Below are positions 1 through 7,315 of a DNA stretch of 64,000 nucleotides, in pieces. The stretch comes from Edaphobacter bradus. Its GTDB lineage: Bacteria; Acidobacteriota; Terriglobia; Terriglobales; Acidobacteriaceae. Under the pieces are notes generated by a model. It ran no database searches and was not told the DNA's origin. It saw nothing but the letters and a program-made list of their open reading frames with translations. Each line of letters begins with the position of its first letter. Positions within the stretch are counted from its first letter, which is position 1. The position numbers were made by a program, and so were the translations under genes. The DNA is taken from NCBI RefSeq assembly GCF_025685645.1, contig NZ_JAGSYF010000002.1, forward strand, positions 186,001 through 250,000. Direction: 5' to 3'.

Positions 1-1014
1 ATCGACCTCCAGAAACGAGCACTTGCCGTTGATCAGCAACGGCCGCAGGTGTCCCGCGCTGGCGACAGTAATCTCACGCGCCCGTGCATCGAGCACCGCG
101 TAGATCATCGTCACAAATTTCCCCATCGGAAAGTCCTCCGACAGCGTCTGGTTCAAACGCACCAGCGTTTGGCTGGGGGAGGAATCCAGCTTCGCCAGCG
201 AGCGCAGAATCGCTCGTGTGGCCGACATCAGCAACGCCGCCGGCATCCCCTTGCCCGACACGTCGGCGAGCACAATTCCGTAGCGGTCCTCGCCAAGATC
301 GATGAAATCAAACCAATCGCCGGCCAACGTCCCAGCCGGATGCCACGCCGTCTCAAACGCGAATCCGGAGACCAGTGGAACCGCCTTCAGAAATAACGAC
401 TGCTGCACCGCCCGCGCATCGTCTGCCTCGCGTTGCATCCTTTCCCGCTCCATACGCTCAACCTGGAACAGGCGTGCATTCTCAATCGCCACCGCAATAT
501 GCCCTGCCAGCGCCTGCAACACCTGCAACTGGTCGCCGGAAAAAGCGTCCAGCTCCTTATGTTCGACGCTCAGAACACCGACGATCTCGCCCCGCGCCTG
601 CAGCGGAAGGTCGACCGCGGAGCGCGTCTCCTCCTCGCACTGTACGTAATACGGGTCCAGTCTCACATCCCTCGCGTAACGCATCTTTCCCGTTTTCGCG
701 ACATGCCCCACCATCCCTTCCCGGCCGATCTTCAGCCGCGCGCCCTTCATGTTGACCGTGCAACCCCTGACGCCTTCGAGAACCATCTCGTCGGTCTCCC
801 AATCGCGCAGCCACACGGAGACTTCGACGCAGCCGATCGAAGCAGCAATATCATTCACGACCCGCTCCAGCAGAGCATCCATGTCCAGAGTAGACGTAAT
901 GAGTTCAGCAGCCCGCTGCAGCTTCATCAGGGTTTGAACATAATCGCAGGATGAGTGAATCCGTGAAGGAATACCACCACTGGTATCAATCGGGCGAAGT
1001 GCGGGGGTAGCCAT
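1..1014 (-). CDS. GAF domain / SpoIIE-type PP2C serine phosphatase (3' end outside window)
   Basis: Reading the minus strand from an ATG at 1014 gives an open frame of 338 codons that runs off the window edge, so the C-terminus is missing. The first part (about residues 20-165) reads as a GAF sensor domain. A short coiled linker rich in Glu, Arg and Met follows, then the beginning of a PP2C/SpoIIE phosphatase domain with the motifs AGDWFD, DVSGKGMPAALLMS and ASAGHLRPLL. The two Asp residues of GDWFD and DVSGKG are the family's metal ligands. Such proteins (RsbU-like) dephosphorylate anti-anti-sigma factors in partner-switching stress or signalling pathways. No partner kinase or STAS protein is visible here. 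The family call is firm; the target is unknown. Confidence 0.85.
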   Translation of the reverse strand, partial: MATPALRPIDTSGGIPSRIHSSCDYVQTLMKLQRAAELITSTLDMDALLERVVNDIAASIGCVEVSVWLRDWETDEMVLEGVRGCTVNMKGARLKIGREGMVGHVAKTGKMRYARDVRLDPYYVQCEEETRSAVDLPLQARGEIVGVLSVEHKELDAFSGDQLQVLQALAGHIAVAIENARLFQVERMERERMQREADDARAVQQSLFLKAVPLVSGFAFETAWHPAGTLAGDWFDFIDLGEDRYGIVLADVSGKGMPAALLMSATRAILRSLAKLDSSPSQTLVRLNQTLSEDFPMGKFVTMIYAVLDARAREITVASAGHLRPLLINGKCSFLEVD

Positions 1015-1182
1015 AGACCCCTCCTTGACCGGGGAAACCGGGAACACACACCTCCACCGGTCTGACTTACGAATTAGACGCCGCTGCCACCAACGAGTCG
1101 CAAACTTTAGTCACTGCCGGATGTTCAGGTCTCGCCTCTGAGACCCGAGTTTCGCAGGGTGCTCGGGTACCCATCCCTTTAG

Positions 1183-1290
1183 TTGTCATTCCGACCGAAG
1201 CGAAGCGGAGTGGAGGAATCTGCTGTTGCTGTTGCATTTGCTGTTGCCGTTGCATTTGCCGTTGCTGTTGCTGTTGCTGTTCTAGGTTGT
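1183..1290. repeat. REP-like element followed by GCTGTT/GCATTT hexamer microsatellite
   Basis: The stretch begins with a short element reading GTCATTCCGACCGAAGCGAA and running on to GGAGGAATCTGC. Close relatives appear at 1984-2020 and, inverted, near 23150-23205 and 24984-25026. From about 1219 to 1281 it continues as a tandem run of GCTGTT and GCATTT hexamers. The run is noncoding and lies between the phosphatase gene and a small secreted-protein gene. The hexamer run is the sort of sequence that slips during replication. Confidence 0.7.
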
Positions 1291-1317
1291 CATCCCCGAA
1301 GGGGATCTGCTGTTGCC

Positions 1318-1884
1318 TTAATGCGTAGTCACCTCCGCTCGCTTCTTCCTGCAGAAATCTCTTGTGAGCTTATTGCTCAATCCCTGACTGAAATCGAACC
1401 GCTTGGCCGCCGCGTTCCACCGATACGCCTCACCCTTACATTTGCCGAACTTCGTTCCATCGCTATTCCTGCTCCAATGCCCCGAGAAGATCGCGTGCTC
1501 CGACCGAACCATCTCCACGGCCTTGCCGTGCATCACTGATGCCCCTTCCAGGAACACCATGGACGAAACCATTCCATCTTTTCCTCGAAAGAGCGCAACA
1601 ACGGGTCGACCGTCTTCCATCCGCATGACGGTCATCGCATCGGTATAGGCGCCGCCTGAGCCAAGGTCCACAAGAGCCTCTAACGTTCCCCTGCCAGTGA
1701 CCTCCGCGGTGCGGGAAATCGACACGGCGTAGTGCTCCCCTGCGTCCCGAAACTCCTTTTGGGTCGCCTCTTGGACCTCAGGAAGCATAGCCTTCCAATC
1801 AACCACCGTAGGCGAACTCTCCAGAGCAAACGCACCCGTACATCCGATCATCGAAGCACAAGCCAGAACGACCTCTCTCCGCAT
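1318..1884 (-). CDS. small secreted protein, tandem paralogue 1
   Basis: This is a 188-residue protein with a short N-terminal signal sequence (Arg-Arg followed by a hydrophobic stretch, and a Cys around residue 15 that could be lipidated, although the lipobox is poor). The mature part has no family I recognise. It is clearly homologous to the next gene upstream: both share SSPTVVDWKAMLPEV-like starts, the block EALVDLGSG-AYTD, a central RPVVA-FRGK segment, a SGHW motif, CKGEAYRWNAAAKRFDF and a Leu-Thr-Arg-(Asp/Glu)-Phe-Cys near the end. Conserved Cys pairs suggest one disulfide in an exported protein. The arrangement indicates a recent tandem duplication. Function unknown. Confidence 0.7.
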   Translation of the reverse strand: MRREVVLACASMIGCTGAFALESSPTVVDWKAMLPEVQEATQKEFRDAGEHYAVSISRTAEVTGRGTLEALVDLGSGGAYTDAMTVMRMEDGRPVVALFRGKDGMVSSMVFLEGASVMHGKAVEMVRSEHAIFSGHWSRNSDGTKFGKCKGEAYRWNAAAKRFDFSQGLSNKLTRDFCRKKRAEVTTH

Positions 1885-1937
1885 AAATCCTCACAATGAC
1901 CGCTGCGTTTTCCTTGAATCAATGAGCTTTAGGGTGT

Positions 1938-1969
1938 CCCACCCTTCGCGGCCTTACGCGAAGGGTGGG
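1938..1969. repeat. strong intergenic hairpin (13-bp perfect stem)
   Basis: CCCACCCTTCGCG at 1938-1950 is exactly complementary to 1957-1969, with a six-base loop. It sits between the two tandem secreted-protein genes and has no T-run. A hairpin of similar plan and partly similar sequence (GTGCCCCACCCATCGC arm) occurs at 23240-23280, so this looks like a dispersed palindromic repeat and not a simple terminator. Confidence 0.6.
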
Positions 1970-1986
1970 GATGCACAGCCCAGTTG

Positions 1987-2592
1987 TCATTCCGACCGGA
2001 CACCAGGCGAAGTCGAGGGGGAAAGGGGGGAGTGCTTCGTCAGGTCCGCCTCCACCTTTTGGCAGAACTCCCGCGTCAGCGTCTTGCTCAACTTCCTATC
2101 GAAGCTGAAGCCCTTCGCCACACCGTCCCACTGATACGCCTCGCCCCTGCATCGCTTCACCTTCGTCCCATTCACGATCCAGTGGCCTGAATAGACCACA
2201 TGCTCCTTTGGTCTAAGCTCCACCGCCTCGCCGTTGCCCTCCGACAGCCCATTGAGGAAGACCATCGACCCGACCTTGTCGTTCTTCCCGCGAAAGCGCG
2301 CAACGACAGGTCTGTCGCCCTCCATCCGCAACAACGTCAACTCGTCGGTATAGGCGCCGGAGCCAAGGTCAACTAACGCCTCCGACAGCCCCATGCCCGT
2401 CACATCGGCCGTCTGAGAAACCGACGCCGGATAGTGCGCTTGAGCAGCCTCCTTCGGAAACGCCTGTCTAACCGACGATCGCACAGCGGGAAGCATCGCC
2501 TTCCAATCGACCGTTGCCGGGGCATTCTCAAGACCAAAAGCGCCCGCGCATCCGAGTAAAGGGACACATACCAGAAAGATCTTTCTCCTCAT
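1987..2592 (-). CDS. small secreted protein, tandem paralogue 2, with repeat-derived C-terminus
   Basis: The protein has 201 residues and is a paralogue of the preceding minus-strand gene product. It has a signal sequence (MRRKIFLVCVPLLGCAGAFG) and the same motif order: VDWKAMLP, EALVDLGSGAYTDE, RPVVARFRGK, SGHW, CRGEAYQWDG and LTREFCQKV. Compared with its paralogue it carries about 13 extra residues rich in Ser and Pro (SPLSPSTSPGVRSE). The DNA encoding these lies inside a REP-like element whose consensus supplies the stop codon. So the repeat appears to have inserted near the original end and been read through. Function unknown; export is likely. Confidence 0.7.
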   Translation of the reverse strand: MRRKIFLVCVPLLGCAGAFGLENAPATVDWKAMLPAVRSSVRQAFPKEAAQAHYPASVSQTADVTGMGLSEALVDLGSGAYTDELTLLRMEGDRPVVARFRGKNDKVGSMVFLNGLSEGNGEAVELRPKEHVVYSGHWIVNGTKVKRCRGEAYQWDGVAKGFSFDRKLSKTLTREFCQKVEADLTKHSPLSPSTSPGVRSE

Positions 2593-2710
2593 CGCATCTC
2601 CTGTCGCATCAATGTCCGTCCAAGCGAACCTGCCCGCTTGGCGATTAGCCTACTAAGGTCACCGCCCTTGTCAATTCCCCGGATGGCTCGAAGCTCAAAA
2701 CAGCGGCGAA

Positions 2711-2980
2711 CCCTCCATAAAAATCCTGTCAAGCCCCCAAACCACTTAACCCAATCAAAACAAGCCACTTCCGCGTGGCAGAGTAGTTCCTGTCAATCCA
2801 TTAAAATAGAACTAAGTACAAAGCCTCACCCCGGCAGGGGAGTTCAACGAACAACTAACAACCAACAACTAACAACTAACAACCGTATTTTCAATATTTT
2901 GCCCATAACCCCTTTAGATGGAATATCTTACATTCCAAGTCTGAAGCTAAAGTCAATAAAATGAATATTTTACGCAAATC
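2711..2980. repeat. dispersed intergenic repeat, copy 1 (blocks A and B)
   Basis: Two blocks of this gene-free interval recur in inverted orientation about 20 kb away. Block A (about 2711-2812) matches the reverse complement of about 23012-23110 at roughly nine bases in ten by eye. Block B (about 2892-2980) matches the reverse complement of 22851-22940 somewhat less well. Between the blocks this copy holds a tandem run of AACTAAC/AACAACC units (2851-2883), whereas the other copy holds a strong hairpin. No ORF with coding character is present. Confidence 0.75.
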
Positions 2981-3000
2981 CACGGGGAGGGGGGGACCCC

Positions 3001-4701
3001 TTACCGGCGCGGCCTCTTTCGCGAAGGCGCCACCGGACGAGCCGTATTATCACGCCAGACCTGCGCCTCGCCCCACTGCCGGGTCGCAGTTAGATCCACC
3101 CGGAACGGCCCAGCGGCCCGGTCCGTCGGCAGCGCCTCGGGCAAACCGTCGCCAATCTGCGGAACGGCCTTCGCCAGCGCCAGTAGCCGCGCCGTACTAG
3201 CCATCCCCGTCAGGTGGAGCATGTACCCTGACTCGTCAACCCGCCCGTCCATCAGGGCAGGCTCCTTGCCGCCGAGCGCAAGCTTCACTGGCTCCAGCAG
3301 AAACTCGCTCGCCGGAGGCGTAGGCGAGGCATGGCGGCGGCGGCCCCTCGGATCCATGGTTGGCCGCTCCGGTGACCGTAGTGCGACATCGCCGGTCACC
3401 AGCGACGGGCCGTCCGTCGCGGTCTTCAGGCTCGCATTGGCCAGCACCAGCTCACCGGCCCATCGCCCCGCCTGCGCCTGGCCATCCTTCAGCCCGTCAA
3501 AGCTGAGGCTGCCCGTAAGCGTGCCACTCGCCGCCACGCCCGCCGGAACCCGCGTGCTGACCACGTGCCATCCAGCCACCAGCGCGCTCGCCGGAACATC
3601 CGAGACGCCGGCCTCAAGCGTCGACGCGCGCCACTGCCGCACATCCGGCACCGAACCCGAGACCGCCAGCGTCGCCTTGCCCTGAGCCTCTCCCGGAGGC
3701 CAGCTGCACCGCACCTGCGTCAGGCTGTGGAAGAGCTGCGTCGCCTGACCGCGGCACTCGAGATCGACCGCCAGCGCCTGCTCCGGAACAAACTCCGCGA
3801 GCCGCGCATCGTTCAACCGTAGCTGAGCCACCACCACACTCGAGTCCATCGTGCCCTTGATGGTCGTCTCCAGCGCCAGGTCGCCGCGCCATCCGGCGTC
3901 GCTGGCAAAGAGAATCTTGCTCGCCTCGCCCAGCGGAGCGCCGCGCCACGAGCCTGTAAGTTCGATCGGGACCTCGCCCAGAGACCGCGCGCGCCCCAGC
4001 ATTGCCTCCAGCCGCAGCGTGCCCGTGTCCGAGACGCTCGTGTCGGTCCGCATCGGCTTGCCCTGCAGGCGCAGCCGCCACTGCTCAGGATTCGGCAGCC
4101 ACAACGCGAACTCGGCATCGGTCAGCGAGTAGGGCGTCTTCTCTGCGCCTTCCTTCACGTTGAGCCGAGCGCCCGTGGCCTCGATATATGGAAACCGCGG
4201 AGCCGGCCCGGCCTTCTCCTGCGCCGTCGGAGCCGCAGCGATCCGCGACGCCTGCAGCAGAATGCTCTCGATGTTCCACTTGCCATCCGGCATGTGGACG
4301 AGGTTCACGCTCGGCTCGGTAAAGCTGATCGTCGAAAACTCCACGCGCCGCCGCCATAGCGAGCTGATTCGCAGCGTCGCCCGCACCTCGTTGGCCCGGA
4401 TGATTGGCTCGCTCCCGAACGCCGGGTCTTCGCTCACAACGAAGTTCTCAAGCGTAAACCCCGGAAGCGGCAGCAGACTCAGCGAGACGCGGTCCAGATG
4501 CACGGGACGCCCCAGGCTTCCGCTGATGCTTGTCGCAATCCGCCGCTGGAAGCGGTTCACATTAATGAAAGGAGGCAGCAGCACAAGCAGCAGAAGCGCG
4601 AGCACGCCCAGCGCGATCCAGCGCAGATGCCGCAAGAGCGCACGCGGCCCTCCAGTGCCCTCGCCAGACTTGAGCTCCTCGGTTGGATCGATCTTCTGCA
4701 T
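3001..4701 (-). CDS. AsmA family protein
   Basis: This is a 566-residue protein with a cytoplasmic N-terminus, one membrane helix (residues about 27-45, rich in Leu and Val), then the characteristic AsmA start: INVNRFQRRIATSISGSLGR followed by VHLDRVSLSLLPLPGFTLENFVVSEDPAFG. The remainder is long, beta-rich and periplasmic, as in AsmA/TamB-type bridge-like proteins linked to outer-membrane lipid homeostasis. The ATG at 4701 is preferred over an upstream GTG (4731) because GGGAG lies seven bases before it. The gene follows two signal peptidase genes on the same strand, with only about 50 bases between, so it may be cotranscribed. The C-terminus is basic (SRKRPRR). The exact cargo is unknown. 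Confidence 0.8.
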   Translation of the reverse strand: MQKIDPTEELKSGEGTGGPRALLRHLRWIALGVLALLLLVLLPPFINVNRFQRRIATSISGSLGRPVHLDRVSLSLLPLPGFTLENFVVSEDPAFGSEPIIRANEVRATLRISSLWRRRVEFSTISFTEPSVNLVHMPDGKWNIESILLQASRIAAAPTAQEKAGPAPRFPYIEATGARLNVKEGAEKTPYSLTDAEFALWLPNPEQWRLRLQGKPMRTDTSVSDTGTLRLEAMLGRARSLGEVPIELTGSWRGAPLGEASKILFASDAGWRGDLALETTIKGTMDSSVVVAQLRLNDARLAEFVPEQALAVDLECRGQATQLFHSLTQVRCSWPPGEAQGKATLAVSGSVPDVRQWRASTLEAGVSDVPASALVAGWHVVSTRVPAGVAASGTLTGSLSFDGLKDGQAQAGRWAGELVLANASLKTATDGPSLVTGDVALRSPERPTMDPRGRRRHASPTPPASEFLLEPVKLALGGKEPALMDGRVDESGYMLHLTGMASTARLLALAKAVPQIGDGLPEALPTDRAAGPFRVDLTATRQWGEAQVWRDNTARPVAPSRKRPRR

Positions 4702-4749
4702 GCACTCGCTCCCGGCCGCACACCAGCGCACGGACCGGACTTCGCCTCG

Positions 4750-5538
4750 TTATCGAATGATGTGGAGTGTACGGTTCCAGCGCGTCTGATCGAAGATGTG
4801 GACCAGAATGTGGGTCATGAAGCTGAGCCGATCGCCCATCGACTGCTTGTTGATCTGGTCGGCTGGCGTCTCGAACGACCAGTACACAAACATCGGCCGG
4901 CCCACAATGTTCTCGCGCGGAACGAAGCCCCAGTAACGGCTGTCGAGGCTCTCCGTGCGGTTGTCGCCCATCGCGAAGACCTTACCCGGAGGGACGACAA
5001 GGTCGCCGTCCTTGATGTTGTTCGGAAGCTCATACTGCCAGGTCGCCGTCACCCCATACATCGTGTCCGGCGGAACGCTCGGGAAGTCGTCGCGGTAAGG
5101 GTTGTACTCATGCTGCGGGTCGCCGTCAGCCACCGGCTTGCCTGCCTGCGGCTCATTCTGCGCCACGCCGTTCAGGTACACGATGCCGTTGCGCAGATGG
5201 AGATGGTCGCCTGGCAGCCCGATCGTCCGCTTCACCAGAAACAGGTCCGGCTCACCCGGCTTGAGAAACACGATAATGTCGCCGCGCCGCACATCGCGGT
5301 AATGAACGAAAGGCGCCCATTTGGCCGGAGGAGCCAGTGAGGTGCGATCCACCAGAACGTGGTCGCCGATCAGCAGCGTCTTCACCATCGACGCCGAAGG
5401 AATCTCGAAGTTCTGGAAGATGAAGGTCATCACGAACAGGCCGATGGCCAGCACACTGCAGATCGACGCCAGCGACTCAAGCGGAGTCTCCGTCTGCTGT
5501 GTCTCTGCCGTCTCTACGTCCTTCTGCGCCGATTCCAT
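4750..5538 (-). CDS. lepB: signal peptidase I
   Basis: The product is a 262-residue S26 peptidase that removes signal peptides at the outer face of the inner membrane. It has a single membrane anchor (about 25-42) followed by the catalytic Ser50 in IPSASM, the general-base Lys103 in FLVKRTIGLPGD, and the GDNR box with DSRYWGFVP near the C-terminus. These are boxes B, D and E of the family. The start is uncertain: the ATG at 5538 is used, but TTG codons at 5550 and 5574 are open, and GGGAG/AAGGG lies between them. It lies directly downstream of a second signal peptidase gene and RNase III, a linkage related to lepB-rnc in other bacteria. Confidence 0.92.
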   Translation of the reverse strand: MESAQKDVETAETQQTETPLESLASICSVLAIGLFVMTFIFQNFEIPSASMVKTLLIGDHVLVDRTSLAPPAKWAPFVHYRDVRRGDIIVFLKPGEPDLFLVKRTIGLPGDHLHLRNGIVYLNGVAQNEPQAGKPVADGDPQHEYNPYRDDFPSVPPDTMYGVTATWQYELPNNIKDGDLVVPPGKVFAMGDNRTESLDSRYWGFVPRENIVGRPMFVYWSFETPADQINKQSMGDRLSFMTHILVHIFDQTRWNRTLHIIR

Positions 5539-5620
5539 CGTGTTGGTCAAAATTCCCTTCTCCCGAACTTCCAACCTTCAGTGTATCAATCGCGCCCGCC
5601 GTGCGAGGAATCCGCGGCCG

Positions 5621-6442
5621 CTACCGCACCACGCGCATCATGCGGTCCCACCGGGCGAAGTCCGCCAGCGCGTCGAGAACGCTCGCACGCTGCTCATATG
5701 GCGCCACCTCGCCATCGGCTCCCGCGCGCAGCGAGAAGTAGATCACCAGCGGACTGCCCACAATCGCCTCCCGCGGAACGAAGCCCCAGTACCGGCTGTC
5801 CTCGCTCTCGTTGCGATTGTCTCCCAGCACAAAGTAGCTGTCGCTCGGCACGATCAGCTCGCCGTTGTCGATCAGCGTCCGCATCCTGATCCACCACCGC
5901 GAGTCGATGTTCGGGTCTGCATTCTGCAGCCGGGGAAAGTTATCTCGGAAGTTATCCGGCCCACTCGGGCGATACATCGCATAAGGCTCCGTCACCGCAC
6001 GCCCATTGATGAATACCCGGCCGCCGCGCAGACGGATATGATCGCCCGGCAGCCCCACCACCCGCTTCACCAGGTGAATCGCGGGGTTCACCGGGTAATG
6101 GAATACGACGATCTCGCCGCGCCGGACCGTCGCCGTGGGGAGCAGTCCGTCGAGCTCGCCTGCGTCGCCCCCCTGCTTGTTCACCAGCAGAAAGTCGCCG
6201 ATCATCAGCGTTGGCTCCATTGAGCCTGAGGGGATACGGAACGGCTGCACGCAGAAGGTAATGATGAAGATCGCGATGATGATCAAGTAGATCAGCGACT
6301 GCGCCGCCACCAGCAGCGAGGCGTGGTGGTGCTGCGCAGCCTCATGACGCGCCGGTGCAGGACTCCCCGCCGCAAACTTCCGCGGCCCGGCGCCAACGGC
6401 CCGCTCGCCGCCCTGGCTCGGTGCCGCCGTCTGCGGAATCAC
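5621..6442 (-). CDS. lepB: signal peptidase I, second paralogue
   Basis: The product is 273 residues long and has the same S26 motifs as its neighbour: membrane helix about 43-64, Ser74 in IPSGSMEPTLM, Lys126 in HLVKRVVGLPGDHI, then GDNRNESEDSRYWGFVP. The N-terminal 40 residues are low-complexity and contain a HHH run. The start is a GTG whose GTGA overlaps the stop of the RNase III gene, which indicates translational coupling. The two adjacent paralogues diverge outside the catalytic boxes, so they may differ in substrate preference. Which one is essential cannot be told from sequence. Confidence 0.92.
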   Translation of the reverse strand: MIPQTAAPSQGGERAVGAGPRKFAAGSPAPARHEAAQHHHASLLVAAQSLIYLIIIAIFIITFCVQPFRIPSGSMEPTLMIGDFLLVNKQGGDAGELDGLLPTATVRRGEIVVFHYPVNPAIHLVKRVVGLPGDHIRLRGGRVFINGRAVTEPYAMYRPSGPDNFRDNFPRLQNADPNIDSRWWIRMRTLIDNGELIVPSDSYFVLGDNRNESEDSRYWGFVPREAIVGSPLVIYFSLRAGADGEVAPYEQRASVLDALADFARWDRMMRVVR

Positions 6443-7260
6443 TTCCTCGCCTCTGCCGCAACTGCCATCTCGTTGCGCATTCGTTGCTCCGTCAGCAGCC
6501 GCTCGAAGGCCACGCGCGCGGCCTCCTGCTGCGCCTGCTTCTTGGTCGTTCCCTCTGACTCTGCCAACGCCCGCAGGCCGCCGGTTCCATCGGCGACCCG
6601 AACCTCAACGCGAAACTTCTTCTGGTGATCGGGTCCGGTCTGCGCGGTGAGAACGTACTGCGGTTGCCCGCCTCCAATCGACTGCAGATGCTCCTGCAGC
6701 GCCGACTTGTGGTCTCCGATCGCTCCGCTAAACGTGTCACCGGCGCGTAACGCCAGCCTCAGCTCCGGCAGCGCCGGTTCGATAATCTGCTCCTCTATGA
6801 AGGTTCGCGCGGCACTGAGCCCGCCGTCAAGGTACAGCGCCGCAATGACTGCCTCCAGCGCATTGGCCAACAGCGCAGGCTTCTGCCGTCCGCCGCTCTG
6901 GTCCTCCCCGCGGCCCAACCGCAGCAAAGCTCCCAGCTCCAGCCGCGCCGCCACCGCGCCCAGATGCCGCCGGCTCACCAGCGAAGCCCGCAGCCGGGTC
7001 AGCTCGCCCTCGCGCGACTCCGGAAACCTCCGGAACAGCGACTCCGCCACCACGAGCCCGAGCACCGCATCGCCCACAAACTCAAGCTGCTCATTGTCCG
7101 CCGCCGGATTCTGCAGCTCCTCGGCATTCGTCTCATAGGCCAGCGAGCGGTGGGTTAGCGCCCACGTCAGCAGTTCAGGCCGCTGAAACCTGTGGCCGAA
7201 GAGGCTTTCGATCGCCTTCTGCGGCTGCGATCCTTCGGACTTTCTGCGGCGCGTTGTCAT
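6439..7260 (-). CDS. rnc: ribonuclease III
   Basis: RNase III cleaves double-stranded RNA in rRNA and mRNA maturation. The 273-residue protein has the N-terminal endonuclease domain with the signature NEQLEFVGDAVL (residues 56-67, with Glu60 and Asp64 as metal ligands) and the second acidic site in NALEAVIAALYLD. A C-terminal double-stranded RNA-binding domain follows (DHKSALQEHLQ to KKQAQQEAARVAFERLL). The start ATG at 7260 is clear. It is the first gene of a minus-strand run rnc-lepB-lepB-asmA, in which the first junction overlaps by four bases. Confidence 0.95.
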   Translation of the reverse strand: MTTRRRKSEGSQPQKAIESLFGHRFQRPELLTWALTHRSLAYETNAEELQNPAADNEQLEFVGDAVLGLVVAESLFRRFPESREGELTRLRASLVSRRHLGAVAARLELGALLRLGRGEDQSGGRQKPALLANALEAVIAALYLDGGLSAARTFIEEQIIEPALPELRLALRAGDTFSGAIGDHKSALQEHLQSIGGGQPQYVLTAQTGPDHQKKFRVEVRVADGTGGLRALAESEGTTKKQAQQEAARVAFERLLTEQRMRNEMAVAAEARK

Positions 7261-7284
7261 GTGGCCCCCTGCGCTCTAAATTTC

Positions 7285-7298
7285 CAGCCGTCCGGCTG
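7285..7298 (-). terminator. possible terminator hairpin after the TPR gene
   Basis: CAGCC and GGCTG form a five-base stem with a four-base loop in the 55-base gap between the TPR gene stop and rnc. On the minus strand it is followed by GAAATTTA. The stem is short and the T-tract weak. Confidence 0.3.
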
Positions 7299-7315
7299 AT
7301 CGCTCTGCCATCGCC

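Noticed and set aside
1219..1281. Possible CRISPR-like array
   Set aside because: The hexamer run and the AACTAAC run at 2851-2883 are simple tandem repeats with no spacers and no cas genes.
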